This document shows, piece after piece, positions 1 through 7,147 of a stretch of 10,896 nt of DNA. The notes under the pieces are model-generated. The model was not told where the DNA came from and did not search any database. It saw only the letters and a list, made by a program, of their open reading frames with translations. The stretch covers positions 1 through 10,896 of the forward strand of contig JAUJMI010000083.1 of NCBI GenBank assembly GCA_030446945.1. The letters are read 5' to 3'. Source of the stretch: Longimicrobium sp. GTDB lineage: Bacteria; Gemmatimonadota; Gemmatimonadetes; Longimicrobiales; Longimicrobiaceae. Numbering within the stretch: the first letter of the stretch is position 1; the number at the start of each line of letters is the position of its first letter. Position numbers and translations under genes: made by a program.

Positions 1-193
1 CCGGCCGCCAGACGTCGCGGATCATCCGCAAGGCCTGGTGCACCCGCGGCTCGTACGCGGTCGATCCGTAGCTGCTGTTCAGGTCGCTGATCACCACGAT
101 GCGCAGGTCGCCGCGCTCCGGCGAGCACGACGGCGGGACCGCCGCGCCGGCCAGCAGGAGCACGAATGCGAGCGGCTTCAGCCCGCGGCGCAT
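1..193 (-). CDS. Exported metallophosphoesterase-like protein, N-terminal part only
   Basis: The first 64 residues are visible; the gene runs off the left edge of the window. Residues 1-22 look like a signal peptide: MRRGLK, then a hydrophobic stretch AFVLLLAGAA. After it comes LRIVVISDLNSSYGST (about residues 30-45). A beta strand ending in a D-x-[HN] metal motif and an SxYGST tail resemble the start of a calcineurin-like metallophosphoesterase subfamily, in which Asp-Leu-Asn replaces the usual Asp-x-His. Cys23 does not sit in a good lipobox (PPSC), so export as a soluble periplasmic protein is as likely as lipidation. The start is supported by a strong Shine-Dalgarno GGAGGGAG (plus-strand 202-209) 8 bases upstream. 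The gene follows the GH20 gene by 55 bases on the same strand and may be co-transcribed. Metallophosphoesterase identity is inferred from one motif only, because the rest of the metal ligands lie outside the window. Confidence 0.6.
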   Translation of the reverse strand, partial: MRRGLKPLAFVLLLAGAAVPPSCSPERGDLRIVVISDLNSSYGSTAYEPRVHQALRMIRDVWRP

Positions 194-201
194 GGCCAAG
201 C

Positions 202-234
202 TCCCTCCGCGTCTCTCTGCGTCTCTGCGTGAGC
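202..234. repeat. Degenerate tandem CTCTGCGT-type tract between genes
   Basis: The plus strand has a short tandem run of the units CTCTCTGCGT and CTCTGCGT ending in GAG, preceded by CTCCCTCCGCGT. It fills most of the 55-base gap between the GH20 stop and the metallophosphoesterase start. On the minus strand its end, GGAGGGAG, doubles as the Shine-Dalgarno of the metallophosphoesterase. A related tract lies at 1893-1936 in the same orientation. I recall similar low-complexity purine/pyrimidine tracts dispersed in several environmental phyla, but a genome search is needed to call it a dispersed repeat. Confidence 0.5.
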
Positions 235-248
235 CCTGCTGTTCCCGT

Positions 249-1805
249 TCATGGCCACGGAATCTGAGGCGAGCGATGGAAGTTCACGCCCATCATTTCC
301 CACCGCGGCGCCTGCGCGGCGAGCCGCACGCGGAAGCTCTCCCAATCCTTGGCCGCCGCCGGACTCCAGCCGATCTCGGCGATGGCCGGGAGGCGCGGGA
401 AGGCCATGAACTGGACTGCCGTCATGTTCTTCACCGTCTCGCTCCACAGCGGCGCCTCCACGCCGATCACGTCGGCCTCGGTGACGCCGGGGAAAAAGGA
501 TGCCGGGTCCCAGCCGTACGCATCCCTGACCTCCACGAACCCGGCCCAGTTGAGCCCCAGCATCGTCCCGCGCGTATAGCGCATGTCCAGATACGCGCGG
601 CTCGCCGGCGACAGGATCAGCTTCACCCCCTGTCGTACCGCCGCCGCCGCCGCCGAGTCGCTCCGCCACTGCTGCACGATCGTGGAGGGACGAAGCCTCC
701 CCTTCGCGACCTCCTCCCATCCTATCATCCGCTTGCCGTGCCGCGTGACGATCTCCTGAACGCGCTCGATGAAGCGCGCGTAGTCCGCCGGAGTGAGCGC
801 CTCCACCTCGTCACCACCGACGTGGATGTAGGGGCCGGGCGTGATGGCGGCGAGCTCGCGCACGACATCGTCCACCAGCCGGTACGTCTCCTCGTTGCCG
901 GGGCAGAGCGCGCTGAAGCCGACCCGGATCCCGGTGTAGAGGGCGGGCGCCTGCTTCCCGCAGCTCAGCTCGGGGTAGGCGACGAGGGCCGCGTTGGTGT
1001 GCCCCGGCAGGTCGATCTCGGGGACGACGGTGATGTGGCGGTCCGCGGCGTAGCGCACGATCTCCGCGTACTCGCGCTGTGTGTAGAAGCCGCCCGGCCC
1101 GCCGCCCACCTGCGTGCTCCCGCCAAGCTGCGTCAGCCGCGGCCGCGACGCGATCTCGATCCGCCACCCCTGGTCGTCGCTCAGGTGCAGATGGAGGACG
1201 TTGATCTTGTAGAGCGCGATGGCGTCGATGTACTGCTTCACGTCCTGAACGGTGAAGAAGTGGCGCGCCACGTCCAGCATCGCCCCGCGCCAGGCGAAGC
1301 GGGGCCGGTCCCGGATCACGCCGGCGGGGATCTTCCACGGGAGCCGCGACTGCACGCTCTCCTCCGCCTCGATGCGCGGCGGCAGCATCTGCCGGAGCGT
1401 CTGCACCCCCCGGAACAGCCCGGCGGCGCGGTGCGCGACCAGCGCCACGGAGTCGCGGGTGATGCGGAGCTCGTACCCCTCCTCCCCCAGCGTCTCCGCC
1501 CCCGTCAGCTCTAGCGAGATGCTCCCGCCCGCCGCCGACACCGGAACCGGGAACCCCGTCGGCGTGCGCAGCATTTCCGCGAGCTGCTCGCCAACCCTCG
1601 CGGAGCCGGCCTCCACGCGGATCGCCGTGGCCGCCGTGATGGCGAACGAATCCGCCTCCGCCAGCATGATCGATGCGGGCGCGGGGATGATGCGGTGCGC
1701 GACGGGCGCCGACATGGGCGCGGGCGCCACCACTGGGGCGCCACGGCAAGCGCCGGTGCCCAGCACGGCAACGACGGCGAGCACGAGCGCGGGTATCTTC
1801 TCCAT
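249..1805 (-). CDS. GH20 beta-N-acetylhexosaminidase, exported
   Basis: This enzyme of 518 residues removes terminal beta-linked GlcNAc or GalNAc from chitin, peptidoglycan or glycan fragments by substrate-assisted catalysis. It starts with a signal peptide (ALVLAVVAVLGTGAC, residues 6-20). Cys20 could be lipidated, although the lipobox is imperfect because Thr is at -3. Residues about 35-160 match the GH20 accessory domain b. The TIM-barrel follows: WRGAMLDVARHFF at 172-184 (Arg173 is the usual sugar-binding Arg), LHLHLSDDQGWRIEI at 204-218, VPEIDLPGHT at 261-270, and the catalytic pair Asp332-Glu333 in HVGGDEV. Tryptophans at 380, 454 and 480 fit the sugar pocket. All key residues are present and the length is normal. 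The start has only a weak ribosome site (AGGCGG). It is transcribed divergently from the symporter, which may import the released sugar; this link is an inference. Confidence 0.93.
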   Translation of the reverse strand: MEKIPALVLAVVAVLGTGACRGAPVVAPAPMSAPVAHRIIPAPASIMLAEADSFAITAATAIRVEAGSARVGEQLAEMLRTPTGFPVPVSAAGGSISLELTGAETLGEEGYELRITRDSVALVAHRAAGLFRGVQTLRQMLPPRIEAEESVQSRLPWKIPAGVIRDRPRFAWRGAMLDVARHFFTVQDVKQYIDAIALYKINVLHLHLSDDQGWRIEIASRPRLTQLGGSTQVGGGPGGFYTQREYAEIVRYAADRHITVVPEIDLPGHTNAALVAYPELSCGKQAPALYTGIRVGFSALCPGNEETYRLVDDVVRELAAITPGPYIHVGGDEVEALTPADYARFIERVQEIVTRHGKRMIGWEEVAKGRLRPSTIVQQWRSDSAAAAAVRQGVKLILSPASRAYLDMRYTRGTMLGLNWAGFVEVRDAYGWDPASFFPGVTEADVIGVEAPLWSETVKNMTAVQFMAFPRLPAIAEIGWSPAAAKDWESFRVRLAAQAPRWEMMGVNFHRSPQIPWP

Positions 1806-1823
1806 GCGTATCCGCCTGGGGGA

Positions 1824-1835
1824 CGATGGCCATCG
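1824..1835. promoter_or_regulatory. 12-bp perfect palindrome in the GH20 leader, possible operator
   Basis: CGATGGCCATCG is a perfect palindrome 18 bases upstream of the GH20 start codon and just downstream of its predicted promoter. In this position a bound repressor would block transcription of the hexosaminidase. No regulator gene is present in the window, so the operator role is a guess from position and symmetry. Confidence 0.3.
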
Positions 1836-1853
1836 AAAGTCAGGGAGGTAATC

Positions 1854-1883
1854 AGTGTAGGACGCATCCGCTCACCGCCACAA
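1854..1883 (-). promoter_or_regulatory. Candidate sigma-70 promoter for the GH20 gene
   Basis: Read on the minus strand, TTGTGG (plus 1878-1883) and TACACT (plus 1854-1859) are separated by 18 bases. The -10 box is good and the -35 box only partial. Transcription would begin near 1847 and give a leader of about 40 bases that contains the palindrome at 1824-1835. Confidence 0.45.
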
Positions 1884-1892
1884 GGGACACCT

Positions 1893-1936
1893 CTTTCCTC
1901 CGTGCCTTGCACTCCCCTCCGTGCCCTTGTGTGACA
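1893..1936. repeat. Degenerate CCTCCGTGCC tract in the divergent intergenic region
   Basis: CCTCCGTGCCTTG (1897-1909) recurs as CCTCCGTGCCCTTG (1916-1929), followed by TGTGA. The whole tract resembles the CTCTGCGT tract at 202-234 in base pattern, orientation and its closing GTGA, so the GH20 gene is flanked by two relatives. It lies just upstream of the symporter's -35 box. Confidence 0.45.
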
Positions 1937-1942
1937 CCCTCT

Positions 1943-1971
1943 TTGCCACCGCGATCTGGGGCAACTAGAAT
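1943..1971 (+). promoter_or_regulatory. Strong sigma-70-type promoter for the symporter
   Basis: TTGCCA (1943-1948) and TAGAAT (1966-1971) are separated by exactly 17 bases; each box differs from the consensus at one position. The start point should be near 1978, leaving a leader of about 35 bases before the ATG at 2013. This is the best promoter match I found in the window. Confidence 0.7.
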
Positions 1972-2012
1972 CAACGTTCCACGCAGCGCCACCCCCTCCC
2001 GGAGCACACCCG

Positions 2013-3821
2013 ATGAAGCTCGCCCTCGTCGACTGGCTGATCGTCGCCGCATACTTCGTCTTTTCCGCGGCCATCGGCCTCGCGTACACGCGCCGCGCGG
2101 GGAAGAGCGTGTCGGAGTACTTCGTGTCCGGCCGCTCGGTGCCCTGGTGGCTCGCCGGCACGTCGATGGTCGCCACCACCTTTGCCGCCGACACCCCGCT
2201 GGCGGTCACGGGTATGGTGGCGACGAACGGGATCGCAGGGAACTGGCTCTGGTGGAACATGGTGATGAGCGGGATGCTCACCGTGTTCTTTTACGCGCGG
2301 CTCTGGCGGCGGGCGGGGGTGATGACCGACGTGGAGTTCACCGAGCTGCGCTACAGCGGCCGGCCCGCGGCCATCCTGCGCGTCTTCCGCGCGCTGTACA
2401 TGGCGCTCCCCATCAACCTGATCATCATCGGGTGGGTGAACCTGGCCATGCTCAAAATCCTCGGCGTGACGCTGGGGATCGCGCCGGTGCAGGCGCTGGT
2501 GGTGATGTTCGTGGTGACGATGGCGTACTCGGTGCTCTCCGGGCTGTGGGGCGTGCTGGTGACCGACTTCGTGCAGTTCGGCATCGCGATGGGCGGCTCC
2601 ATCGTCCTGGCGATCTTTGCCGTGAACGCGGTGGGCGGCATCGACACGCTCGTCGCGCGCCTCCCGGAGCACTACGGCTCGGCCGATGCCGCGCTCTCCT
2701 TCTTCCCGAGCAGCGACGCGGCATGGATGCCGCTCACGGCCTTCCTCGCGTACCTCTCCGTGCAGTGGTGGGCGACGTCGTACCCCGGCGCGGAGCCGGG
2801 GGGCGGCGGGTTCATCGCCCAGCGCATCTTCAGCGCCCGCACCGAGCGCGACGGGATGCTGGCGACGCTCTGGTTCAACATCGCCCACTACGCCATCCGC
2901 CCCTGGCCGTGGATCCTGACGGCGCTCTGCGTGGTCGTGCTCTACCCCAACCTGGAAGACCCCGCCACCGGCTACATCCGCGCGGTCGTGGACCTGCTCC
3001 CCACCGGCTTCCGCGGACTGATGCTCGCGGCCTTCGCGGCGGCGTACATGTCTACCATCGCCACGCAGCTCAACTGGGGCGCGTCGTACCTGATCAACGA
3101 CCTTTACCTCCGCTTCGTCAACCCGAACGCGGAGCGCGGCCGGGTGATCGCGCTCTCCCGGCTTGCGACGGTGGTGACCTTCATCCTGGGCTCCGGCGTG
3201 ACGTACATCCTGTATTGGGTCGGCTCCATCGAGGGCGCGTGGCGCATCATGATCGCACTGGGGGCGGGGACGGGGCTGGTGTACATCTTCCGCTGGTACT
3301 GGTGGCGCATCAACGCGTGGTCGGAGATCAGCGCGATGGTGGCCGCGCTGGTCTCTTTCGCCGCGCTCACGGGGCTTGGCATCTACGACCCCGTGGACCC
3401 GCTCGAGGGCGCCCACCTGATGCTGGCGACGACCGTCATCACCACGATCGTCTGGGTGGCCGTCACCTTTCTGACCGCCCCCACCGACGAGGCGAAGCTG
3501 GTGGATTTCTATCGCCGCGTGCGCCCCGGTGGCCGGGGGTGGCGCCCGGTGCAGGCCCTCGCCGGGTTCCCGGGCGAGCCGGTGGCCGGGGGCGCGCTGG
3601 GGTGGGCGAACTGGGTGGCCGGCGTGGTCAGCGTCTACGCGACCCTCTTCGGCGTCGGCCGCCTCCTCTTCGGCGGCTTCGCCGAGGCCGCCATCTACCT
3701 CCTCGCCGCCGCCATCGCCTTCGCCGTCATCGCCCGCAACCTGGGCCGCGGCGAGGAAGCGCATCGCCTGCGGGAGCAGCCCGCCGACGGAGTCCAGGAA
3801 TCTAGGGGTACATCATGGTAG
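2013..3821 (+). CDS. Sodium:solute symporter (SSS family)
   Basis: This is an inner-membrane transporter of 602 residues that should couple solute uptake to sodium entry. Many hydrophobic helices are visible, beginning with residues 6-25 and ending near 555-575; the count fits the 13-14 helices usual in the family. Family marks are GTSMVATTFAADTPLAVTG (49-67), SGLWGVLVTDFVQFGI (176-191), an AQRIFSA loop (269-275), RPWPWI (296-301) and AAYMSTIATQLNWGASYL (343-360), whose Ser/Thr pair matches the sodium-site helix. The start has a GGAG ribosome site (2001-2004) at 8 bases spacing and a strong promoter. The C-terminal tail after residue 580 is charged and probably cytoplasmic. The substrate cannot be read from sequence. 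The divergent hexosaminidase suggests an amino sugar, but symporters of this type are also known for sugars, amino acids and carboxylates. Confidence 0.92.
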   Translation: MKLALVDWLIVAAYFVFSAAIGLAYTRRAGKSVSEYFVSGRSVPWWLAGTSMVATTFAADTPLAVTGMVATNGIAGNWLWWNMVMSGMLTVFFYARLWRRAGVMTDVEFTELRYSGRPAAILRVFRALYMALPINLIIIGWVNLAMLKILGVTLGIAPVQALVVMFVVTMAYSVLSGLWGVLVTDFVQFGIAMGGSIVLAIFAVNAVGGIDTLVARLPEHYGSADAALSFFPSSDAAWMPLTAFLAYLSVQWWATSYPGAEPGGGGFIAQRIFSARTERDGMLATLWFNIAHYAIRPWPWILTALCVVVLYPNLEDPATGYIRAVVDLLPTGFRGLMLAAFAAAYMSTIATQLNWGASYLINDLYLRFVNPNAERGRVIALSRLATVVTFILGSGVTYILYWVGSIEGAWRIMIALGAGTGLVYIFRWYWWRINAWSEISAMVAALVSFAALTGLGIYDPVDPLEGAHLMLATTVITTIVWVAVTFLTAPTDEAKLVDFYRRVRPGGRGWRPVQALAGFPGEPVAGGALGWANWVAGVVSVYATLFGVGRLLFGGFAEAAIYLLAAAIAFAVIARNLGRGEEAHRLREQPADGVQESRGTSW

Positions 3822-3838
3822 AATCACGAGACACGTCC

Positions 3839-3865
3839 GAGGAAGCCGAACCGGCGCGCTTCCTC
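3839..3865 (+). terminator. Hairpin just after the symporter, possible weak terminator
   Basis: GAGGAAGC (3839-3846) pairs perfectly with GCTTCCTC (3858-3865) around an 11-base loop, 17 bases after the symporter stop. The bases that follow (CACCTTCTTCG) are pyrimidine-rich but are not a true T run, so termination is only suggested by position. Confidence 0.4.
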
Positions 3866-3937
3866 CACCTTCTTCGAAAGCGACCTACTGACGCACCAAC
3901 ATGTGATCGCCTCTGCATCGGGGTGACACCGTCCGCG

Positions 3938-3979
3938 CCCCCATCTTGCTGCGCCCGAACGCCGGGCCCATGATGGGGG
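3938..3979 (+). promoter_or_regulatory. Nested inverted repeat in the amidohydrolase leader
   Basis: CCCCCATC (3938-3945) pairs with GATGGGGG (3972-3979), enclosing a second stem GCCCG/CGGGC (3953-3957 with 3963-3967). It ends 38 bases before the amidohydrolase ATG. It could be an RNA element, a terminator without a T tract, or a chance structure in GC-rich DNA. A poor promoter-like pair, TTGCTG (3946-3951) and CATGAT (3969-3974), lies inside it. The 196-base gap 3822-4017 holds nothing else I can identify. Confidence 0.25.
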
Positions 3980-4017
3980 CAGCATCGCAACACGATTCCA
4001 CGTAACCCGGGGGCACG

Positions 4018-5409
4018 ATGTTCCGGACCACAGCCGTCGTTCTCTTCCTCCTGTTCGGCAGGGAGCCGCTTTCCGGCCAGTCGTCCGGTGCGGGCGGACA
4101 GGCCACCGCGCTGGTGGGGGGCACGCTGGTCGACGGCACCGGACGCGGGCCCGTTTCCGGCGCGACGGTGGTGATGCGGGGCGGGAGGATCGTGTGCGCG
4201 GGGAGCGGCTGCGCGGTGCCGGCGGGGGCGCGGCGGGTGGACGTGCGCGGGAAGTACGTGATCCCGGGGCTGGTGGACGGGCACGTGCACTACTCGCAGA
4301 CCGGGTGGGCCGACGGGCGCCCCGATGCGCTCGACGTGCGCGCACGCTTCCCGTACGACTCCACCATCGCGTCGCTGCAGGCGCACCCGGAGCGGTTCTA
4401 CCGCAGCCACCTCTGCTCGGGGGTGACGGCGACGTTCGACGTGGGCGGGTACCCGTGGACCTGGGCGCTGCGCGAGGGGGCGGAGCGGTCGACCGCGGCG
4501 CCGCACGTGGCCGCGGCGGGGCCGCTCCTCTCCACGCGCGACCACTGGGTGAACTTGCCGGCGGAGCGGCAGTTCGTGCACACCGCCACCGATTCGGCGA
4601 CGCGGGCCGGGGCGCGCATGATGGCCGCGTGGGAGAGCGACGCGATAAAGGTGTGGTACCTGGTGAGCGCGACCTCGCCGGACACCGCCGCGTCCAAGTC
4701 GCGCATCCGGGTCGCGGCAGAGGAGGCGCGGCGCGCGGGGATCCCGCTCATCGTGCACGCCACCAGCCTGTGGGCCGCCAAGGACGCGCTCCGCGCCGGC
4801 GCCAAGCTGCTGGTGCACTCGGTGGAGGACGTGCCGGTGGACGAGGAGTTCCTTCGGCTGGCGCGCGAGGCGGGCGCCTCGTACAACCCGACGCTCACGG
4901 TGCGTGAGGGATACTTGCAGCTGCGCGAGCGGCGCTTCAACCCGCGCGGCCTCCCGCTGGAGTGCGTGGACCCCGCCACCCGCGCCAAGGCCTTCCTGAC
5001 CGACTCCCTTCCGCCCGCGGGCGGCGACAACGCGGCGATTCGGGCGCGAGCCGCGGAGGGGTACCGGCTGATGCTGGCGAACCTGCGGCGCGTCCACGCC
5101 GCGGGGATCCCGGTGGTGATGGGCACCGACGCCGGCAATCCCCTCACGCTGCACGGCCCTTCCGTGTACCGCGAGATGGCCGCCATGGCCGAAGCCGGGC
5201 TCTCGCCGATGGACGTGCTCGTGGCCAGCACGCGCAACGGCGCGCGGGCGATGGGGAGGACCGACATCGGGACGGTGGAGCGGGGAAAGGTCGCGGATCT
5301 AGTGGTGCTGGACGCGAACCCGCTCGCGGATGTCGCGAACTACCGCAGGGTGTCGCGGGTGGTGCGCGGCGGGAAGGTTTGGACGCGGCGGGAGCTGGAG
5401 TACCGCTGA
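4018..5409 (+). CDS. Exported amidohydrolase, imidazolonepropionase/Xaa-dipeptidase-like
   Basis: This 463-residue protein is a metal-dependent hydrolase of the amidohydrolase superfamily. A short signal peptide (residues 1-20, TTAVVLFLLFG then SGQS) points to export. Residues 30-80 form the small beta domain (GGTLVDGTG, then KYVIPGLVDGHVH). The metal ligands are visible in order: His89 and His91 in GHVH, Lys211 in AIKVW (position of the carboxylated bridging lysine), His247 in VHATS, His267 in LVHSVE and Asp371 in GTDAGN. The C-terminal GTVERGKVADLVVLDANPL (418-436) is typical of the family. Set, order and length agree with imidazolonepropionase-like and Xaa-Arg/Xaa-Pro dipeptidase members, so peptides or N-acyl compounds are likely substrates; the exact one cannot be told. 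Only a run of G (4009-4013) serves as ribosome site, spaced 4 bases from the ATG. It is probably co-transcribed with the amidase downstream. Confidence 0.88.
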   Translation: MFRTTAVVLFLLFGREPLSGQSSGAGGQATALVGGTLVDGTGRGPVSGATVVMRGGRIVCAGSGCAVPAGARRVDVRGKYVIPGLVDGHVHYSQTGWADGRPDALDVRARFPYDSTIASLQAHPERFYRSHLCSGVTATFDVGGYPWTWALREGAERSTAAPHVAAAGPLLSTRDHWVNLPAERQFVHTATDSATRAGARMMAAWESDAIKVWYLVSATSPDTAASKSRIRVAAEEARRAGIPLIVHATSLWAAKDALRAGAKLLVHSVEDVPVDEEFLRLAREAGASYNPTLTVREGYLQLRERRFNPRGLPLECVDPATRAKAFLTDSLPPAGGDNAAIRARAAEGYRLMLANLRRVHAAGIPVVMGTDAGNPLTLHGPSVYREMAAMAEAGLSPMDVLVASTRNGARAMGRTDIGTVERGKVADLVVLDANPLADVANYRRVSRVVRGGKVWTRRELEYR

Positions 5410-5462
5410 CCGGGATGCTCGCGGCGCCCGCGCGGCGCTGCATCACACGCAAAGGGAACGGA

Positions 5463-7016
5463 ATGCGGTCTCTGCTTCGCGGATGGATGACGGTTGTCGC
5501 GCTGGTGCTCGCTGGGTGCGCCACGTTGCCCGCGGGGCCCGCGGCGGGCTATCAGGTGCATGAGGCGAGCATCGAGGAGATCCACCGCGCCTTCCGCGAC
5601 GGGCGGCTCAGCGCGCGGGAGCTGGTCACGGCACACCTGGCGCGCATCGAGGCGTACGACAAGCGCGGGCCGTACCTCAACTCGCTGATCACCGTCAACC
5701 CCGCCGCGCTCGCGGCGGCGGACTCGCTGGACCGGCACTTCCGGCAAACCGGGCGCTTCCTGGGGCCGCTCCACGGGATCCCGGTGATCGTCAAGGACAA
5801 CTACGACACCCGCGACCTCCCCACGACGGCGGGGTCGCTCGCGCTGGCGGGCTCGGTGCCGCCGGACGATGCGTTCCAGGTGCGCCGGCTGCGCGAGGCG
5901 GGGGCCATCGTCCTGGCGAAGAGCAACATGGCGGAGTTCGCCTTCACGCCATACGAGACGGTCGGGTCGATGCTCCCCGGCTACACGCGCAACCCGTACG
6001 ACCTCACGCGCGGAACCGCGGGGTCGAGCGGAGGCACGGCGGCGGCGGTGGCGGCGAGCATGGGGGTGGTGGGGCTGGGGACGGATACGGGGAACTCGAT
6101 CCGCGGCCCCGCGTCGCACCAGGCGCTGGTGGGGATCCGCTCCACGATGGGCCTCACCAGCCGCGACGGGATCGCGCCGCTGTACCTGGACCGCGACATC
6201 GGCGGGCCGATGGCGCGCACGATGGCGGATGCGGTGCGCGTGCTGGACGTCATCGCCGGACCCGACCCCGCCGACCCCGTCACAGCTGAGAGCCGGCGAC
6301 GCGTGCCGCGCGAGGGGTACGCCGCGCACCTGCGGGCGGACGGGCTGCGCGGGAAGCGGATCGGCGTCGTGCGGCAGCTTTCGAACACCCCCAGCGCCGA
6401 CAGCGCGGTGCTGGCCCGCTTCGAGGAGGCGCTACGGGCGATGCGCCTGCAGGGCGCCGAAGTCGTGGACGTGCGCATCCCGGAGCTGGACACCATCCGC
6501 GGCTCGCTCTGGTGCGGGCGCTTCAAGACGGACATCAACGCCTACCTGGCGTCGCGCGGCCCCGGCGTGCCGGTAAAGAATCTGGACGAGATCATCGCGT
6601 CGGGGAACTTCCACCCCTCCATCAGCGGGCGGCTGCGCGACTTCCAGCGCTTCACCTCGCCGGAGCAGGACGAGGCGTGCCGTCAGGCCGCCGCCAACGT
6701 GCCGAAGCTGCGCGCGGGGGTGCGCGCGGTGCTCGCGGCGCAGCGGCTGGATGCGCTCGCCTACCCCACCTGGAGCAACCCGCCGCGCCTGATCGGCGAC
6801 CTCAACACGCCGCACGGCAACAACAGCTGGCAGCTCTCGCCGCCGACCGGCTTCCCCGCCATCAACGTGCCGATGGGGTACGTGCAGGGCACCCTGCCCG
6901 TCGGCCTCCAGATCCTGGGTGACGCCTGGAGCGAGCCCGTGCTGATCGAGATCGGCTACGCGTACGAGCAGGCGACCCGCCATCGCCGCCCGCCCTCCAC
7001 CACGCCGCCGCTGTAG
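5463..7016 (+). CDS. Amidase-signature family lipoprotein
   Basis: This 517-residue hydrolase cleaves carboxamide or peptide-amide bonds. The N-terminus is a classic lipoprotein signal: hydrophobic VVALVLAGC with lipobox Leu16-Ala-Gly-Cys19, so it should be anchored to a membrane facing the periplasm or outside. The Ser-cisSer-Lys triad is complete: Lys111 in PVIVKDNYDT, cis-Ser188 in GTAGSSGGTAAAVAAS, and nucleophile Ser212 in GTDTGNSIRGPAS. The spacing of 24 residues between the two serines equals that of GatA and malonamidase. Asn precedes the nucleophile where GatA has Gly. PTGFPAINVPMG and LPVGLQILG near 451-475 are standard C-terminal amidase marks. I chose the ATG at 5463 because it begins the signal peptide and has AAGGGA at 5 bases spacing; the frame is open further upstream, but that part overlaps the amidohydrolase. 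It lies 53 bases behind that gene, suggesting one operon for amide or peptide scavenging. Confidence 0.92.
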   Translation: MRSLLRGWMTVVALVLAGCATLPAGPAAGYQVHEASIEEIHRAFRDGRLSARELVTAHLARIEAYDKRGPYLNSLITVNPAALAAADSLDRHFRQTGRFLGPLHGIPVIVKDNYDTRDLPTTAGSLALAGSVPPDDAFQVRRLREAGAIVLAKSNMAEFAFTPYETVGSMLPGYTRNPYDLTRGTAGSSGGTAAAVAASMGVVGLGTDTGNSIRGPASHQALVGIRSTMGLTSRDGIAPLYLDRDIGGPMARTMADAVRVLDVIAGPDPADPVTAESRRRVPREGYAAHLRADGLRGKRIGVVRQLSNTPSADSAVLARFEEALRAMRLQGAEVVDVRIPELDTIRGSLWCGRFKTDINAYLASRGPGVPVKNLDEIIASGNFHPSISGRLRDFQRFTSPEQDEACRQAAANVPKLRAGVRAVLAAQRLDALAYPTWSNPPRLIGDLNTPHGNNSWQLSPPTGFPAINVPMGYVQGTLPVGLQILGDAWSEPVLIEIGYAYEQATRHRRPPSTTPPL

Positions 7017-7024
7017 GCCCGCGA

Positions 7025-7037
7025 TTTACCGGGTAAA
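7025..7037. promoter_or_regulatory. Short inverted repeat TTTACC-G-GGTAAA before parA
   Basis: Two 6-base arms are separated by one base, starting 9 bases after the amidase stop and 111 bases before the parA start. It is unusually AT-rich for this DNA. ParA or ParB autoregulation sites are often such repeats, but nothing in the sequence proves binding. Confidence 0.3.
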
Positions 7038-7056
7038 CTCCGGCGGGGTGTGACCA

Positions 7057-7103
7057 GTAAAGACAGATGCCTTGCTCCGGAGCCTGGAGCAAGGCATCTT
7101 TAC
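7057..7103. terminator. 14-bp perfect hairpin upstream of parA: terminator or partition/operator site
   Basis: AGATGCCTTGCTCC (7065-7078) pairs perfectly with GGAGCAAGGCATCT (7086-7099) around the 7-base loop GGAGCCT. Four more pairs, GTAA (7057-7060) with TTAC (7100-7103), close the base after a 4-base bulge. It lies 40 bases after the amidase stop and 44 bases before the parA ATG. The T run after it is only three bases, which is weak for intrinsic termination. The position upstream of parA also fits an operator or a ParB-binding site. Both roles could hold. Confidence 0.55.
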
Positions 7104-7147
7104 GCCCGGTCCACACCCGCCCACCCGCAACGCCTCCTCCACCACCC

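Noticed and set aside
1826..3805. A 659-codon open frame on the plus strand and long minus-strand frames across the symporter
   Set aside because: They read as Arg/His/Pro/Ala-rich, motif-free protein, the usual shadow of high-GC coding DNA; the symporter frame has clear family motifs, a promoter and a ribosome site.
4280..4296. GCACGTGC as a possible parS core
   Set aside because: It encodes the His-Val-His metal motif of the amidohydrolase and lacks the flanks of the canonical 16-base parS.
3802..5154. 450-codon minus-strand frame opposite the amidohydrolase
   Set aside because: His/Arg-rich composition without motifs; the plus-strand frame carries all the metal ligands.
4962..5462. N-terminal extension of the amidase frame
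   Set aside because: It overlaps the amidohydrolase in another frame and would bury a perfect lipoprotein signal that starts at 5463.
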